Assembly (NCBI RefSeq): GCF_001931755.2
Contig: NZ_CP015510.2
Span: 496,001-560,000 of the forward strand
Direction: 5' to 3'
DNA: 64,000 nt
Source of the DNA: Wolbachia endosymbiont of Folsomia candida
GTDB taxonomy: Bacteria > Pseudomonadota > Alphaproteobacteria > Rickettsiales > Anaplasmataceae
Every line of letters begins with the position of its first letter. Position 1 is the stretch's first letter. The position numbers and the translations under genes are program-made. Below, piece by piece: positions 1 to 12,100 of this stretch. Below the pieces are notes generated by a model, which saw only the letters and a list, made by a program, of their open reading frames with translations, was not told the origin of the DNA and did no database searches.

Positions 1-3000
1 ACAAATATGAAGGGTCTTGATAGAAGTTGTCGTCATACGAGCACTTTATAGCTTCTAAAACATCAAAGTTATTGGTGCTGTTGTTGTTTGGTGTAATGAT
101 TTTACCCGAGTATTGCTCCATCAGCCTTTCAATAGGGAGATCAATTTGGCTTGGTGAAATGAATTTAGTGCACCCATATTTATTGGTGTAACCAAACACA
201 TACTTTGGTTCTGTATTTTTTCCGTCGGTTGGATCATCGTTATCGTTACCACCTGGTTTGTTATTTGGGTCTTTTTCTTTATCAATTCCTTTCTTGAGAT
301 CATCTATTTCTTTTTTCATTTCATCCAGCTTGTTATCCTTATTTGTTAAATCTTCTAGTAATTCTTCCGTTTTTTTGTTACAATCAACTAGGTCTTTCTT
401 TAATTGACTATCAGAATCAATAACTGCTTCCAATTTCTTAACCTGATCTTGCAAATTGCTGATTTCACTTGTTTTATCCTTCAATTGTTGGGTAAGTTGA
501 TCTATAATGCTCGTATTTTTTGTTATAGCTCTTAAGTCATCTATTTCTTCCTGCAACCTCTGTTTCTCTTCTTTATGAAGATTTATCATTTCTTCAATTT
601 GTTTTTCTTGTGCTATCATCTTCTCCTTAACGATTTCAAGCTCCGCACATCTATCTATTTCAGATGTAATGCTATCTATTTTTTCTTGTAATTTTTCTTT
701 GTCTTCTTTGCAGGAGTTTTTCAATTCAATAAATTCATTTTCCTTATCTAACAATTTCTGTTGTGCATCCTTTATCAGTTCTTTGCACCCGTTATCAGTC
801 AGTTGTACTTTTAAGAGTCTTATTTCTTGCTGCAATTCTTCTAACTCGGATTTCTTCAATTCTTCTAGATTTTGTAGCTTTATCTCCAATTCAGCTTTTT
901 CTTCCCGTAATTTCTCTAGCGTATCTATGCTACCTGTTTCTAGTTTCTTAATGAGATCAGCGATTTCATTTTCCTTATCAGCGAGTTCAGCTTTCTTGTC
1001 CTCAAGTTGTTTAATGAGAGCAGCATCAGCGTTTTCTTTTAATCCATCAATCTGTGTTTTAAGATCAGCGATTTCATTTTCCTTATCTGCGAGTTCAGCT
1101 TTTTTGTCCTCGAGTTGTTTAATGAGAGCAGCATCAGCATTTTCTTTTAATCCATCAATCTGTGTATTAAGAGCAGTGACTTCATCAACTTTTGCTTGAA
1201 GCTCAGATTCTTTATCAGCGAGTTCAGCTTTCTTGTCCTCAAGTTGTTTAATGAGAGCAGCATCAGCGTTTTCTTTTAATCCATCAATCTGCGTATTAAG
1301 AGCAGAGACTTCATCGATTTTTGCTTGAAGCTCAGATTCTTTATCAGCGAGTTCAGCTTTCTTGTCCTCAAGTTGTTTAATGAGAGCAGCATCAGCGTTT
1401 TCTTTTAATCCATCAATCTGCGTATTAAGAGCAGAGACTTCATCGATTTTTGCTTGAAGCTCAGATTCTTTAGCTGCGAGTTCAGCTTTTTTGTCCTCAA
1501 GTTGTTTAATGAGAGCAGTATCAGCATTTTCTTTTAATCCATCAATCTGTGTATTAAGAGCAGAGACTTCATCAACTTTCGCTTGAAGCTCAGATTCTTT
1601 ATCAGCGAGTTCAGCTTTTTTGTCCTCAAGTTGTTTAATGAGAGCAGCATCAGCATTTTCTTTTAATCCATCAATCTGTGTGTTAAGAGCAGAGACTTCA
1701 TCGATTTTTGCTTGAAGCTCAGATTCTTTATCAGCGAGTTCAGCTTTTTTGTCCTCGAGTTGTTTAATGAGAGCAGCATCAGCATTTTCTTTTAATCCAT
1801 CAATCTGTGTATTAAGAGCAGTGACTTCATCAACTTTTGCTTGAAGCTCAGATTCTTTAGCTGCGAGTTCAGCTTTTTTATCCTCAAGTTGTTTAATGAG
1901 AGCAGCATCAGCGTTTTCTTTTAACCCATCAATCTGTGTTTTAAGATCAGTGATTTCATTTTCCTTATCAGCGAGTTCAGCTTTCTTGTCCTCAAGTTGT
2001 TTAATGAGAGCAGCATCAGCGTTTTCTTTTAATCCATCAATCTGCGTATTAAGAGCAGAGACTTCATCGATTTTTGCTTGAAGCTCAGATTCTTTAGCTG
2101 CGAGTTCAGCTTTTTTGTCCTCGAGTTGTTTATTACACTCTATGTCAAAATTGTCTTGTAACCCATCAATCTGTGTTTTAAGAGCAGTGATTTCATTTTC
2201 CTTATCAGCGAGTTCAGCTTTTTTATCCTCAAGTTGTTGCTTGAGTTCAGCATCAGCGTTTTCTTTTAATCCATCAATCTGTGTTTTAAGATCAGCGATT
2301 TCATTTTCCTTATCTGCGAGTTCAGCTTTTTTGTCCTCAAGTTGTTTAATGAGAGCAGCATCAGCATTTTCTTTTAATCCATCAATCTGTGTTTTAAGAG
2401 CAGTGATTTCATTTTCCTTATCAGCGAGTTCAGCTTTTTTGTCCTCAAGTTGTTTAATGAGAGCAGCATCAGCGTTTTCTTTTAATCCATCAATCTGTGT
2501 TTTAAGATCAGCGATTTCATTTTCCTTATCTGCGAGTTCAGCTTTTTTGTCCTCAAGTTGTTTAATGAGAGCAGCATCAGCATTTTCTTTTAATCCATCA
2601 ATCTGTGTATTAAGAGCAGTGACTTCATCAACTTTTGCTTGAAGCTCAGATTCTTTAGCTGCGAGTTCAGCTTTTTTATCCTCAAGTTGTTTAATGAGAG
2701 CAGCATCAGCGTTTTCTTTTAATCCATCAATCTGCGTATTAAGAGCAGAGACTTCATCGATTTTTGCTTGAAGCTCAGATTCTTTAGCTGCGAGTTCAGC
2801 TTTTTTGTCCTCGAGTTGTTTAATGAGAGCAGCATCAGCATTTTCTTTTAATCCATCAATCTGTGTATTAAGAGCAGTGACTTCATCAACTTTTGCTTGA
2901 AGCTCAGATTCTTTATCAGCGAGTTCAGCTTTCTTGTCCTCAAGTTGTTTAATGAGAGCAGCATCAGCGTTTTCTTTTAATCCATCAATCTGCGTATTAA

Positions 3001-6000
3001 GAGCAGAGACTTCATCGATTTTTGCTTGAAGCTCAGATTCTTTATCAGCGAGTTCAGCTTTCTTGTCCTCAAGTTGTTTAATGAGAGCAGCATCAGCGTT
3101 TTCTTTTAATCCATCAATCTGCGTATTAAGAGCAGAGACTTCATCGATTTTTGCTTGAAGCTCAGATTCTTTAGCTGCGAGTTCAGCTTTTTTGTCCTCA
3201 AGTTGTTTAATGAGAGCAGTATCAGCATTTTCTTTTAATCCATCAATCTGTGTATTAAGAGCAGAGACTTCATCAACTTTCGCTTGAAGCTCAGATTCCT
3301 TATCTGCGAGTTCAGCTTTTTTGTCCTCGAGTTGTTTAATGAGAGCAGCATCAGCATTTTCTTTTAATCCATCAATCTGTGTATTAAGAGCAGTGACTTC
3401 ATCAACTTTTGCTTGAAGCTCAGATTCTTTAGCTGCGAGTTCAGCTTTTTTATCCTCAAGTTGTTTAATGAGAGCAGCATCAGCGTTTTCTTTTAATCCA
3501 TCAATCTGTGTATTAAGAGCAGTGACTTCATCAACTTTTGCTTGAAGCTCAGATTCTTTAGCTGCGAGTTCAGCTTTTTTATCCTCAAGTTGTTTAATGA
3601 GAGCAGCATCAGCGTTTTCTTTTAATCCATCAATCTGCGTATTAAGAGCAGAGACTTCATCGATTTTTGCTTGAAGCTCAGATTCTTTATCAGCGAGTTC
3701 AGCTTTTTTGTCCTCGAGTTGTTTATTACGCTCTTGTGCTACATTTTCAGCATCTGCTAATTTTTCTTTCAATTCCTTAATTTCATCAAGTGTATCTTGC
3801 AGCTCAGTTTTTTTAGCTTCGAGAGTCTCTACTTTTTCTTCAAGTTCCTCAATTATACTTTCAGCATTTTCTAATCTTTCTTTCAATTCCTCAATTTCAT
3901 CAAGTGCATTTTTCAACTCAGTATCTTTAGCTTCGAGGATCTCTACTTTTTCTTGAAGTTGCTCATTACACTTTTGTGCTACATTTTCAACATCTTTTAA
4001 CTCTTCTTTTAGCTCCTTAGCTGCATCAAGTTCCCTATCCAACGTATCTTGCGCAGTTCTTAGTGCTTCTTTTTTCTCTTGAAGCTGCTTATTAAGTTCT
4101 TGCAGTCCTTTCTCAAGATCTATTAACCTGTTAACTTGACGTAACAGATCCTTATTGTCTTCCTTTGCACGCTCCAAATCTTTTTCTTTGTCTTTTAGCT
4201 CCTTGTTCATTATTTTCACTGCTTTTTCAGCATCTGCTGACTTAGTACTTAAATCTTTGATTTGGCTATTCAGTTTACTGATATCAATTTCTTTTTGTTG
4301 TAAAGCCTTGTCTTTGTTTTGAATCCCACTTGTGAGTTTCTTTTCTGCCTTTTTAAGATCTTCTATATCCTTTAGAACTTTTTTGATCTCATCTCTCAAT
4401 CCATTGGCCTCTGTTTTTTTATCTTCGAAAGCCTCTGTCTTCTCTTGTAATTGCTTGTTAAGTTTATTTAGAGCGTCCGGATCAACAGATTTTTTTAACT
4501 CATTAATATCATTTTGTAATTTGCTGATATCATTGATTTTTGATTGAAGCTCAGCCTCTTTTGCATCAGCACCTTTTGTCAAATTTTCAATCTGGCTGTT
4601 CAGCTTAGCGATTTGATCTGTTTTCTCCTGAAGTTGTTGGCTAATGTTTGGGTCAACACCTTCTTTCAGAGTCTTAATTTCACTATTCAGAGCATCGATT
4701 TTAGATTGAAGCTCGATCTTTTCTGCATCAAGTTGTTGCTTGAGTTTTGCATCAGCACCTTTTGTCAAATTTTCAATCTGGCTGTTCAGCTTAGCGATTT
4801 GATCTGTTTTCTCCTGAAGTTGTTGGCTAATGTTTGGATCAACACCTTCTTTCAGAGTCTTAATTTCACTATTCAGAGCATCGATTTTAGATTGAAGCTC
4901 GATCTTTTGTGCATCAAGTTGTTGCTTGAGTTTTGCATCAGCACCTTCTTTTAAATTCTTGATTTGACTATTCAGATCAGTGATTTGATCTGTTTTCTCC
5001 TGAAGTTGTTGGCTAATGTTTGGATCAACACCTTCTTTCAGAGTCTTAATTTCACTATTCAGAGCATCGATTTTAGATTGAAGCTCGATCTTTTGTGCAT
5101 CAAGTTGTTGCTTGAGTTTTGCATCAGCACCTTCTTTTAAATTCTTGATTTGACTATTCAGATCAGTGATTTGATCTGTTTTCTCCTGAAGTTGTTGGCT
5201 AATGTTTGGATCAACACCTTCTTTCAGAGTCTTAATTTCACTATTCAGAGCATCGATTTTAGATTGAAGCTCGATCTTTTGTGCATCAAGTTGTTGCTTG
5301 AGTTTTGCATCAGCACCTTCTTTTAAATTCTTGATTTGACTATTCAGATCAGTGATTTGTGATTTAAGCTCAGCCTCTTTTGCATCAAGTTGTTGCTTGA
5401 GTTTTGCATCAGCACCTTCTTTTAAATTCTTGATTTGACTATTCAGATCAGTGATTTGTGATTTAAGCTCAGCCTCTTTTGCCTGAAGTTGTTTCTTAAG
5501 CTCTGCATCAGCACCTTTTTTTAAATTCTTGATGTCGTTGTTTAGTTTAGCTATTTCAGCTTCCAATCTATTTACTTCTTCTTTAAGGTCCTTTTCTTTC
5601 TTAGATATGCGTGTGCTGGTACGTGGTTGAAGCACTTCTGGAGTGACAAGAGAAGATGTAAAAGTTGTACTGTAAGCACTAGGAGAAAATGCGGCAGATT
5701 TGTTTCCAGAAAAGGAACCTTTACGTGCACAATTTGCATCATACTCTGCTAAAAAGAAAGTATACTCTTCATCACCCTCTTTAAATTCTCCTAAATCGCA
5801 TTTATCCTTAGCCTTTTTTATAATGTCTACATCCATTTTTCCTTTGGAAAGGTCCTGTCCTTTATATTGAAAAGCAATCTTTGTTGGATGACGTTTGTTG
5901 GTTAAATCTTCTGCATCCTGATAAGAAAGGTAGAATGCTCCATAGTCAGTAGAAAACTGTCCTATAAACTTTCCTGCTTTAGCAGCATTGTTGGTAGAGT

Positions 6001-6677
6001 ATTCATATATCTCTACCGGTGCGGCAGGTGAAATAATTGGATCACCACCAGTATTATTATCTGTTATCTTCGACTCTCCTCTTTTTATTATAAAATCAGG
6101 TGCATGATTATGTGAATTTTCTTCATAGTATTTTTCAAAGTAAGATGTATTAGAGTCTTTTACTTCTGCACAATCTGAAAAATTGATATACTTTATATCT
6201 ATATCGTAATGTTTATTATTCCATAAGGTACCGTTCTCATGACATCTTTGTAACTGATACGAGTCGGAGTTAACCTTTACAAGTTTATAAAGTATATTTA
6301 AATTATTATTACCGCCAAGATCCTTTGACCAAGAGTATTGTTTAATATTTTCTTTGCAATGATGTACCGGGTTGTTTTCTTTGAATCCATAGCCCAAATA
6401 ATCAAAATAGAATTTCGTATGGAATTTGCCAATGTCATTGCCATCTATCTGTATTTTTGCTTCATATAGCGCCTTTATCTCTTTAATATTTGCTGCGCTA
6501 ACTTCTCTGTCATGACATCCATGGACAGCATTATTAGAATCATAATTAGTGTAATGTGGATGTAGTATTTTTTCTCCTGGCACTATTTCTACTGGGAGTA
6601 TTTTTTTTATACATGGGTCTTTTAGTTTTAAATTTTTGATATTAATACCTGATATTTTTAAATCTTTATCTAACATA
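1..6677 (-). CDS. Giant coiled-coil repeat protein, 5' part (runs off left edge)
   Basis: A minus-strand reading frame stays open from about 6670 to base 1, some 2,200 codons, and continues beyond the window. An N-terminal non-repetitive domain of about 330 residues (Cys/His containing, for example around 6360-6540) is followed by a very long, charged Glu/Lys/Leu/Gln coiled coil and then by an acidic Pro/Gly/Asn linker and a globular start near bases 1-240. The coiled coil holds two separate tandem-repeat blocks. The likely start is ATG 6677, preceded by an AAGG-type ribosome site, but it is one frame off the long frame: it meets a stop at 6644. A one-base loss in the T4A5 run at 6655-6663 would join them. 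Otherwise the first ordinary in-frame start is GTG 6583. No homologue is recognised; it is probably a surface or effector protein, but that is inference. Confidence 0.8.
964..3726 (-). repeat. Tandem coding repeats of 129 bp and 108 bp (43 and 36 residues)
   Basis: The same sequence landmark (Lys-Ala-Glu-Leu-Ala) recurs 23 times between 981 and 3693. Successive spacings are either 129 bp (16 times) or 108 bp (6 times), which sum exactly to 2,712 bp. The long unit reads like ADKESELQAKVDEV then a shared part around TQIDGLKENADAALIKQLED; the short unit lacks seven residues. All units are multiples of three, so copy-number change keeps the frame. Copies are nearly identical, which points to recent expansion or gene conversion. 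Confidence 0.93.
4635..5378 (-). repeat. Four tandem 186-bp coding repeats (62 residues)
   Basis: The landmark encoding QQLQEKTDQI recurs at 4635, 4821, 5007 and 5193, a period of exactly 186 bp (62 residues). A shorter 99-bp derivative follows at 5360-5459. This block lies in the same coiled coil as the 129/108-bp block but has a different unit, sharing the KNLKEGADAKLKQQL type of core. It is part of the giant protein gene. Confidence 0.9.
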
Positions 6678-6916
6678 CTTACCTTACTATTATATTATGC
6701 TAGTATTATAATAAAAAATTATGAAAATATCTTTAAGTGTAGTTAATATTTATATCTTAGCGGCTTTCTTGTTAACTCAAACTTGCTTTTTTGGGGTGTC
6801 TTTAAGTAAAGGTTTTGCTATGCTACCTTGATCGTAATTTATATAATTGGATGAAGTTTTATTTACTCTACAACACGCTTATTTATAGTAATGCTAATAC
6901 ATGATAAATATTATAT

Positions 6917-7456
6917 GTGAAGGAAACATTGGAAAAGAATATTAATAAATTAAAGGGAAAATTTTTAGAACAGGCAATAAGGGTAAATCACGCTGGAGAA
7001 TATGGAGCTATTTGTATTTATTCCGGTCAAAAATTTGTTCTCAAAAAATCTTCTATAATAAATGAGATAATTCAAATGGAAGAACAGGAGAAAAAGCATC
7101 TCCATTATTTTAATGAAAAAATTAAAGAGTATAAGGTTCGTCCAACTGCTTTGTTGCCAATTTGGCGTGTTTTAGGAGTATCACTTGGTGTTATAACTTC
7201 TATTATGGGCGAAAAAGCTGCTATGGCTTGCACTGCTGCGGTTGAAGAAGTTATAGGAGAGCATTATAAAGAACAAGTTTTACATTTGGAAGATGGGGAG
7301 TTAAAAGAGACGATAAGTAAATTTCGTGATGAGGAACTTGAGCACAGAGATATTGCAATTGAGCACAACGCTGAAAGTGCATTTGGTTACAATATTTTAT
7401 CTTCATTGATAAAAACTGGGTGTAAAACCGCTATTTATCTATCTAAATTGATTTAA
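6917..7456 (+). CDS. coq7: Coq7-type demethoxyubiquinone hydroxylase
   Basis: Ubiquinone biosynthesis: the diiron enzyme that hydroxylates demethoxyubiquinol at the membrane. The 179 residues match the short bacterial and mitochondrial Coq7 form. Ligand motifs are visible in order: NHAGEYGA (Glu28), EEQEKKH (Glu58, His61), AAVEEVIGEHY (around Glu110-His116) and EELEHRD (Glu140, His143). The start is GTG 6917 with AAGGA-like bases only after it, so the start is moderately sure. It converges on pleD with only 25 bp between. It fits an aerobic respiratory chain together with the SCO1 gene at 21 kb. Confidence 0.93.
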   Translation: MKETLEKNINKLKGKFLEQAIRVNHAGEYGAICIYSGQKFVLKKSSIINEIIQMEEQEKKHLHYFNEKIKEYKVRPTALLPIWRVLGVSLGVITSIMGEKAAMACTAAVEEVIGEHYKEQVLHLEDGELKETISKFRDEELEHRDIAIEHNAESAFGYNILSSLIKTGCKTAIYLSKLI

Positions 7457-7481
7457 TAGACTGTCCATAAGGATGCAGCAT

Positions 7482-8858
7482 CTAGCTAGCAACTACTCTA
7501 TTTCTTCCCATATTTTTTGCTTTATATAAACACTGGTCAGCATGCTCTATAAACAAATTGATGTTTTCATTATAAGAGCTTACCATTTCTGCAATGCCGA
7601 TGCTTACAGTTATATTATGTGGTGTATTTTTATCCGAAAGTACAAAACGTTCTTTAGCAATTACTTCGCGTATTCTCTCTGCAATAATATGTGCACTTGA
7701 TATACTGGTATCAGGCATTACAATAACGAACTCCTCACCACCAAACCTAGCTAATAAATCTGTTATTCTAATGTTTTCAGAAATTTTCTTCTGTATTTGT
7801 TTTAAAAGCTTGTCACCAGCGTTATGTCCAAAGTCATCATTTACCATTTTAAAATAATCTATATCGAGCATCATAAGGGATAATCTTCTATCCTTTTCTA
7901 TAGAGTCTTTAACGATGTTTTTTAAGTGTGTATCAAAATATCTTCTATTATAACAGTTAGTTAATGGATCCTTTATAGACATTTCTGCATTATTAAATAA
8001 ATTCATTCTCAGAGCATCCTGATACCTTTTTCGTTTTACTTGCGAATTAACCCTTGCGATTAACTCACCTTCATCCAAAGGTACTGTTAAATAATCATTA
8101 GCACCAACATTCAGCGCTTTTACTAAATTGTTTTTATCGTAATCCTCAGAAAGAATCAGAATTGGTGTATAACGTGTTTCTAACTTACTGCGAAACTCAG
8201 AGCACAAACGAAGGCCGTCAGTTTTTGTAAAGTGTATATCAGAAATAATCAGGTCATAATTATCCTTAACACCAACTCTTAATGCTTCTATAGGATCATT
8301 CAATATTTTTATAGACTGAAAACGCTGCTTTAGAATCTTATATATCTGCTCTGCTTGAAAGACGTCCTCATCTATAACAAGTATGCTCACGTCAGAAATC
8401 TGATTGGAGTAATCCATAATACAGCTTCCTGTTACACCACCAACCTCAGCGTTAGTTTCGCCGCGCAAACGCAATTCATCTACAACCATTTTGAGGCGTG
8501 TAAGAGATTTAATTCTTGCAGATAAAGCAGTCTCGTCTATCGGTTTAGTTAAAAAATCATCTGCACCAGCGTTAATGCCTTGCACTCTATTGTGAGTATC
8601 ATGTAGCGCAGTTACCATAACTATTGGAATATGCGTTGTTAATGGATCGTTCTTTAATTGCTTACAAACCTCAAAACCATTCATTTTTGGCATCATAATA
8701 TCCAGCAGTATAATATCAGGCTGCTGCTTTGCTACTAAATCCAAGGCTTCTTCGCCATCATACGCTGTTATGACTGTGTAATACTCTGCTGTGAGCCTAG
8801 CTTTTAAAAGCTTAACGTTGGATAATATGTCATCTACTACTAGAATCTTCGCTGTCAT
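7482..8858 (-). CDS. pleD: PleD-type response regulator diguanylate cyclase
   Basis: The 458 residues carry two receiver domains and a GGDEF domain, as in Caulobacter PleD. The first receiver has the acidic pair Asp9/Asp10, phospho-acceptor Asp53 (DIILLDIMMPKMNG) and the late Lys in FLTKPID. The second receiver, about residues 155-275, is degenerate. The GGDEF domain has an intact catalytic signature RFGGEEF near residue 375. It should make cyclic di-GMP when phosphorylated. In Anaplasmataceae this is one of very few two-component outputs. Its start overlaps the 3' end of tatB by 29 bp, so the two are probably co-transcribed. Confidence 0.96.
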   Translation of the reverse strand: MTAKILVVDDILSNVKLLKARLTAEYYTVITAYDGEEALDLVAKQQPDIILLDIMMPKMNGFEVCKQLKNDPLTTHIPIVMVTALHDTHNRVQGINAGADDFLTKPIDETALSARIKSLTRLKMVVDELRLRGETNAEVGGVTGSCIMDYSNQISDVSILVIDEDVFQAEQIYKILKQRFQSIKILNDPIEALRVGVKDNYDLIISDIHFTKTDGLRLCSEFRSKLETRYTPILILSEDYDKNNLVKALNVGANDYLTVPLDEGELIARVNSQVKRKRYQDALRMNLFNNAEMSIKDPLTNCYNRRYFDTHLKNIVKDSIEKDRRLSLMMLDIDYFKMVNDDFGHNAGDKLLKQIQKKISENIRITDLLARFGGEEFVIVMPDTSISSAHIIAERIREVIAKERFVLSDKNTPHNITVSIGIAEMVSSYNENINLFIEHADQCLYKAKNMGRNRVVAS

Positions 8859-9138
8859 TTTTTGAAAGAGGACTTTTGGATGTATTATCTATATTATAAG
8901 CGGGATAGAGCTTGCCATTTTTACCGGCTATATAATTTACTTCCTCTGTATTACATTCTTCATATAATTCTTCAATTCCGGCATCTTTTAACAACTTTTT
9001 AACTTTTGATTTTATAATTATTATATACCTATACACATTCTTGATAAGGTCAATAAACATAGGAACCTTATTTTTATCAAGAACGATTATACTGACTAGT
9101 GCTACAACTAAAATTTCTGTAAATCCTATATTAAACAT
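8830..9138 (-). CDS. tatB: TatB-like twin-arginine translocase subunit
   Basis: A small protein of 102 residues beginning MFNIGFTEILVVALVSIIVL, the short N-terminal membrane helix with the phenylalanine and Glu8 typical of TatA/TatB, followed by a proline hinge, an amphipathic basic helix and an acidic, serine-rich tail. The length and the Glu at position 8 favour TatB over TatA. It would be part of the receptor complex that exports folded proteins. It starts 5 bp downstream of the gdhB stop and overlaps pleD by 29 bp, forming a gdhB-tatB-pleD unit. Confidence 0.85.
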   Translation of the reverse strand: MFNIGFTEILVVALVSIIVLDKNKVPMFIDLIKNVYRYIIIIKSKVKKLLKDAGIEELYEECNTEEVNYIAGKNGKLYPAYNIDNTSKSPLSKNDSEDSSSR

Positions 9139-9142
9139 TTTC

Positions 9143-12100
9143 CTATGAAGCCAGTGCTTTAATTCTCCTGATTATAAATATTAATTTACTTAAATCAAGT
9201 TTAGAAGCAACCATCTCATCTAAAAAACTACTATAACGTTCTATGTAATCTTTGTCATTATAAGCCCAAACTTTAATATTATCCTCTGTGTTATCAGTGG
9301 ATTTTATAACTTTAACAGTCAGCTTGTGGTGATAGTTACTTAAATCATCCAACGAATCATTAATTAAGCTGCGGTTCCAATAAGAAGAAATACCCTTCAT
9401 TTTAATAGCAATTTCTCTGATAAGATCAAATTTCAACAATGATTTTAATTCAAAATATATTTTACTAACATCAAGTATAGGTGTAGATGTTTGTTCAGAA
9501 ATAGATATAACGTCCAATGCATAAGTGAGAACACACAAGTTAGCAACTTTGCTTGCCAGAGTTTCATTTATTTTAAGTTTCAGTAAAGACTCCAGTTTAC
9601 AATTATAAGTTTGTAATAATCTTTCATCTAAAATCCCAGTCAAATTCTTACCTAAAGTTTCAATTACATCATGAAACTTTATAACATCACTTAACTCTAT
9701 AAAACCAAACTTATCAAAGTTTCTCGCTAGCCAAAATGACACTCTACCAATAAATTTTTGTACGTTTTTAACTATCTCCAAATATGAATCAATGTCTATC
9801 TTTCCATCTAATTCATCAATTTCGCTCCATAGAATATCCAGATTATATAAGTGATTTATCACAATATATATATTAACCGCTTCATTCATGCTAATTCCTG
9901 CATTCTCAACTAGATTATTGATGAATACACACCCCATCCTATTTACAATATCATTTGCAATACAAGTAGAAATAATTTCTCTACTAAGCTGATGCCTTAA
10001 TATGTAGTCTTTAAATTGACTAATCATTTTTTGAGGAAAATAACTTAATAAATACACCTCAGATGAAAAGTCTTTTTCTGGTATATCAGAATTTATAATC
10101 TCATTTTTTATGCTTGTTCTAGCATAAGACATCAAAACAGAAAGTTGAGGAGAATTTAAACCTATTGGCTCGGCTAACATTTTTGCTATTTCTTCATCAT
10201 TTGGAAGAAACTCTATACCACGATTTAGAAGTCCAGGTTTTTCAAGATTAAGAATTAATCTGTGATGCTGTTCCAACCTTTCTTTAGCTTGCAAACACTC
10301 AAGAAGCAATGCTTTTGTTTCAATCCTATTATGATTCTCAAGCACATTGGATGCAACTTCGTCGACCATACTGGCCAGTATTTCATTCCTTTTTTCTAAA
10401 GAAAGACTATTTTCCTTCATAGCAGAAACAAATGCTATCTTAATATTCACTTCTAAATCGGAACATATAACCCCAGCTGAATTATCAACAAAATCTGCAT
10501 TAATATACCCTCCTCTTTCAGCGTATTCTATCCTTCCAAGTTGAGTACAACCAAGATTCCCTCCCTCTATAAACATAGATGCCCTAATATCTTTACCATC
10601 CACCCTTAATTCATCGTTTGCTTTGTCGCCAACCATGCTATGACTTTCACTATTTGCTTTAACAAATGTTCCAATTCCTCCATTCCATATAAAGTCTACT
10701 TCTGCTTTTAATAAATATTTTATCAAACTACTTGGAGGTAATGTTTCTTCTTTTATACCAAAAGACTTTTTCATTTCTTGGGAAATGCTTATGGATTTGC
10801 TACTACGCTCAAATACTCCGCCACCCTTAGAGATCAGATCTTTGTTGTAGTCCACCCAAGTTGAAAATGGTAACTCAAAAAGACGCTGACGCTCCACAAA
10901 GCTTTTTTCTACATTGGGATTTGGATCAACAAAAATATGCATATGATTGAATGCACCGATTAAATGTATGTTTTTTGAGAGCAACATACCATTTCCGAAC
11001 AAGTCGCCAGCCATATCTCCGATTCCAACAACAGTTACATCTTGGTAAATATCTTTGTTCATTTTCCAAAAATGTCTTTGTGCTGCAATCCAAGCACCTC
11101 TAGCTGTGATACCCATTTTCTTATGGTCATATCCAGCTGATCCACCTGATGCAAATGCGTCATCAAGCCAAAAGTTATATTCAGCGGCTATTTGGTTAGC
11201 ATAATCAGAAAACGATGCAGTTCCTTTATCTGCAGCAACTACCAAATATGGATCATCTTCGTCATACCTAATGACATTCTCTGGCGGAATTACTTTACCA
11301 TCAACTACATTATCAGTAATATCTAGCATGCCTCTGATAAAATCCTTATAGCATTCAACACCTTTCTCTCTTAAAGTATTTTTATCTTTATAAACTTGCT
11401 TTATTATAAACCCACCTTTTGCGCCAACAGGAACAATAACCGCATTTTTTGTCATCTGAGCTTTCATGAGTCCCAAAACTTCTGTGCGAAAATCTTCTGT
11501 TCTATCTGACCACCTTAATCCACCGCGTGCCAATTTCCCACCTCTTAAATGTATTCCCTCAAAGAGGTTTGAATATACATATAGCTCACGGTATGGACGA
11601 GGTTCTGGCAAATCATTAATTTTACTTGAGTCAAATTTTATAGAGAGATAATGCTTATCATCTTGATAATAACTGGTCCTCAAAATAGCCATTATTAAAT
11701 TGAACATTGAGCGAAAAACATAATCATGCGACACATTGCTAATCTCTTTGAGAAGTTCCTCAATTTTTTCTTTAAAAATCTCTGTAGTCTCTGCTCTATC
11801 AACATCTATACTTGGATTAAATCTTGAACGAAATAGCTGTATAAGATACTTCACTATTTTAGGATATTCCGAAACTACCTTCTGAATGTATTCTTGATTA
11901 TAGCTAAATGATGTCTGTTTTAAATAAGCACTGAGTGTTCTAACTAGAAGAACTTCTTTCCATTTGAGCCCAGCTAAAATAATCAGACTGTTAAAATAGT
12001 CATTTCTAATTTCTTTTCTAAATACTTTAGTAAGTGTTATTTCAAATTGCTCTTTTAGAGTAATGTTATTTGCTAGCTCATCAACCCTTGATAATACGAA

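Noticed and set aside
964..3726. CRISPR array
   Set aside because: The regular repeats have no unrelated spacers, unit lengths are 108 and 129 bp, and they translate as one continuous protein.
669..4954. Plus-strand open frames rich in Ser/Phe/Leu opposite the giant gene
   Set aside because: They mirror the repeat pattern of the minus-strand coiled coil, have monotonous composition and no ribosome sites, and are shadows of the repeats.
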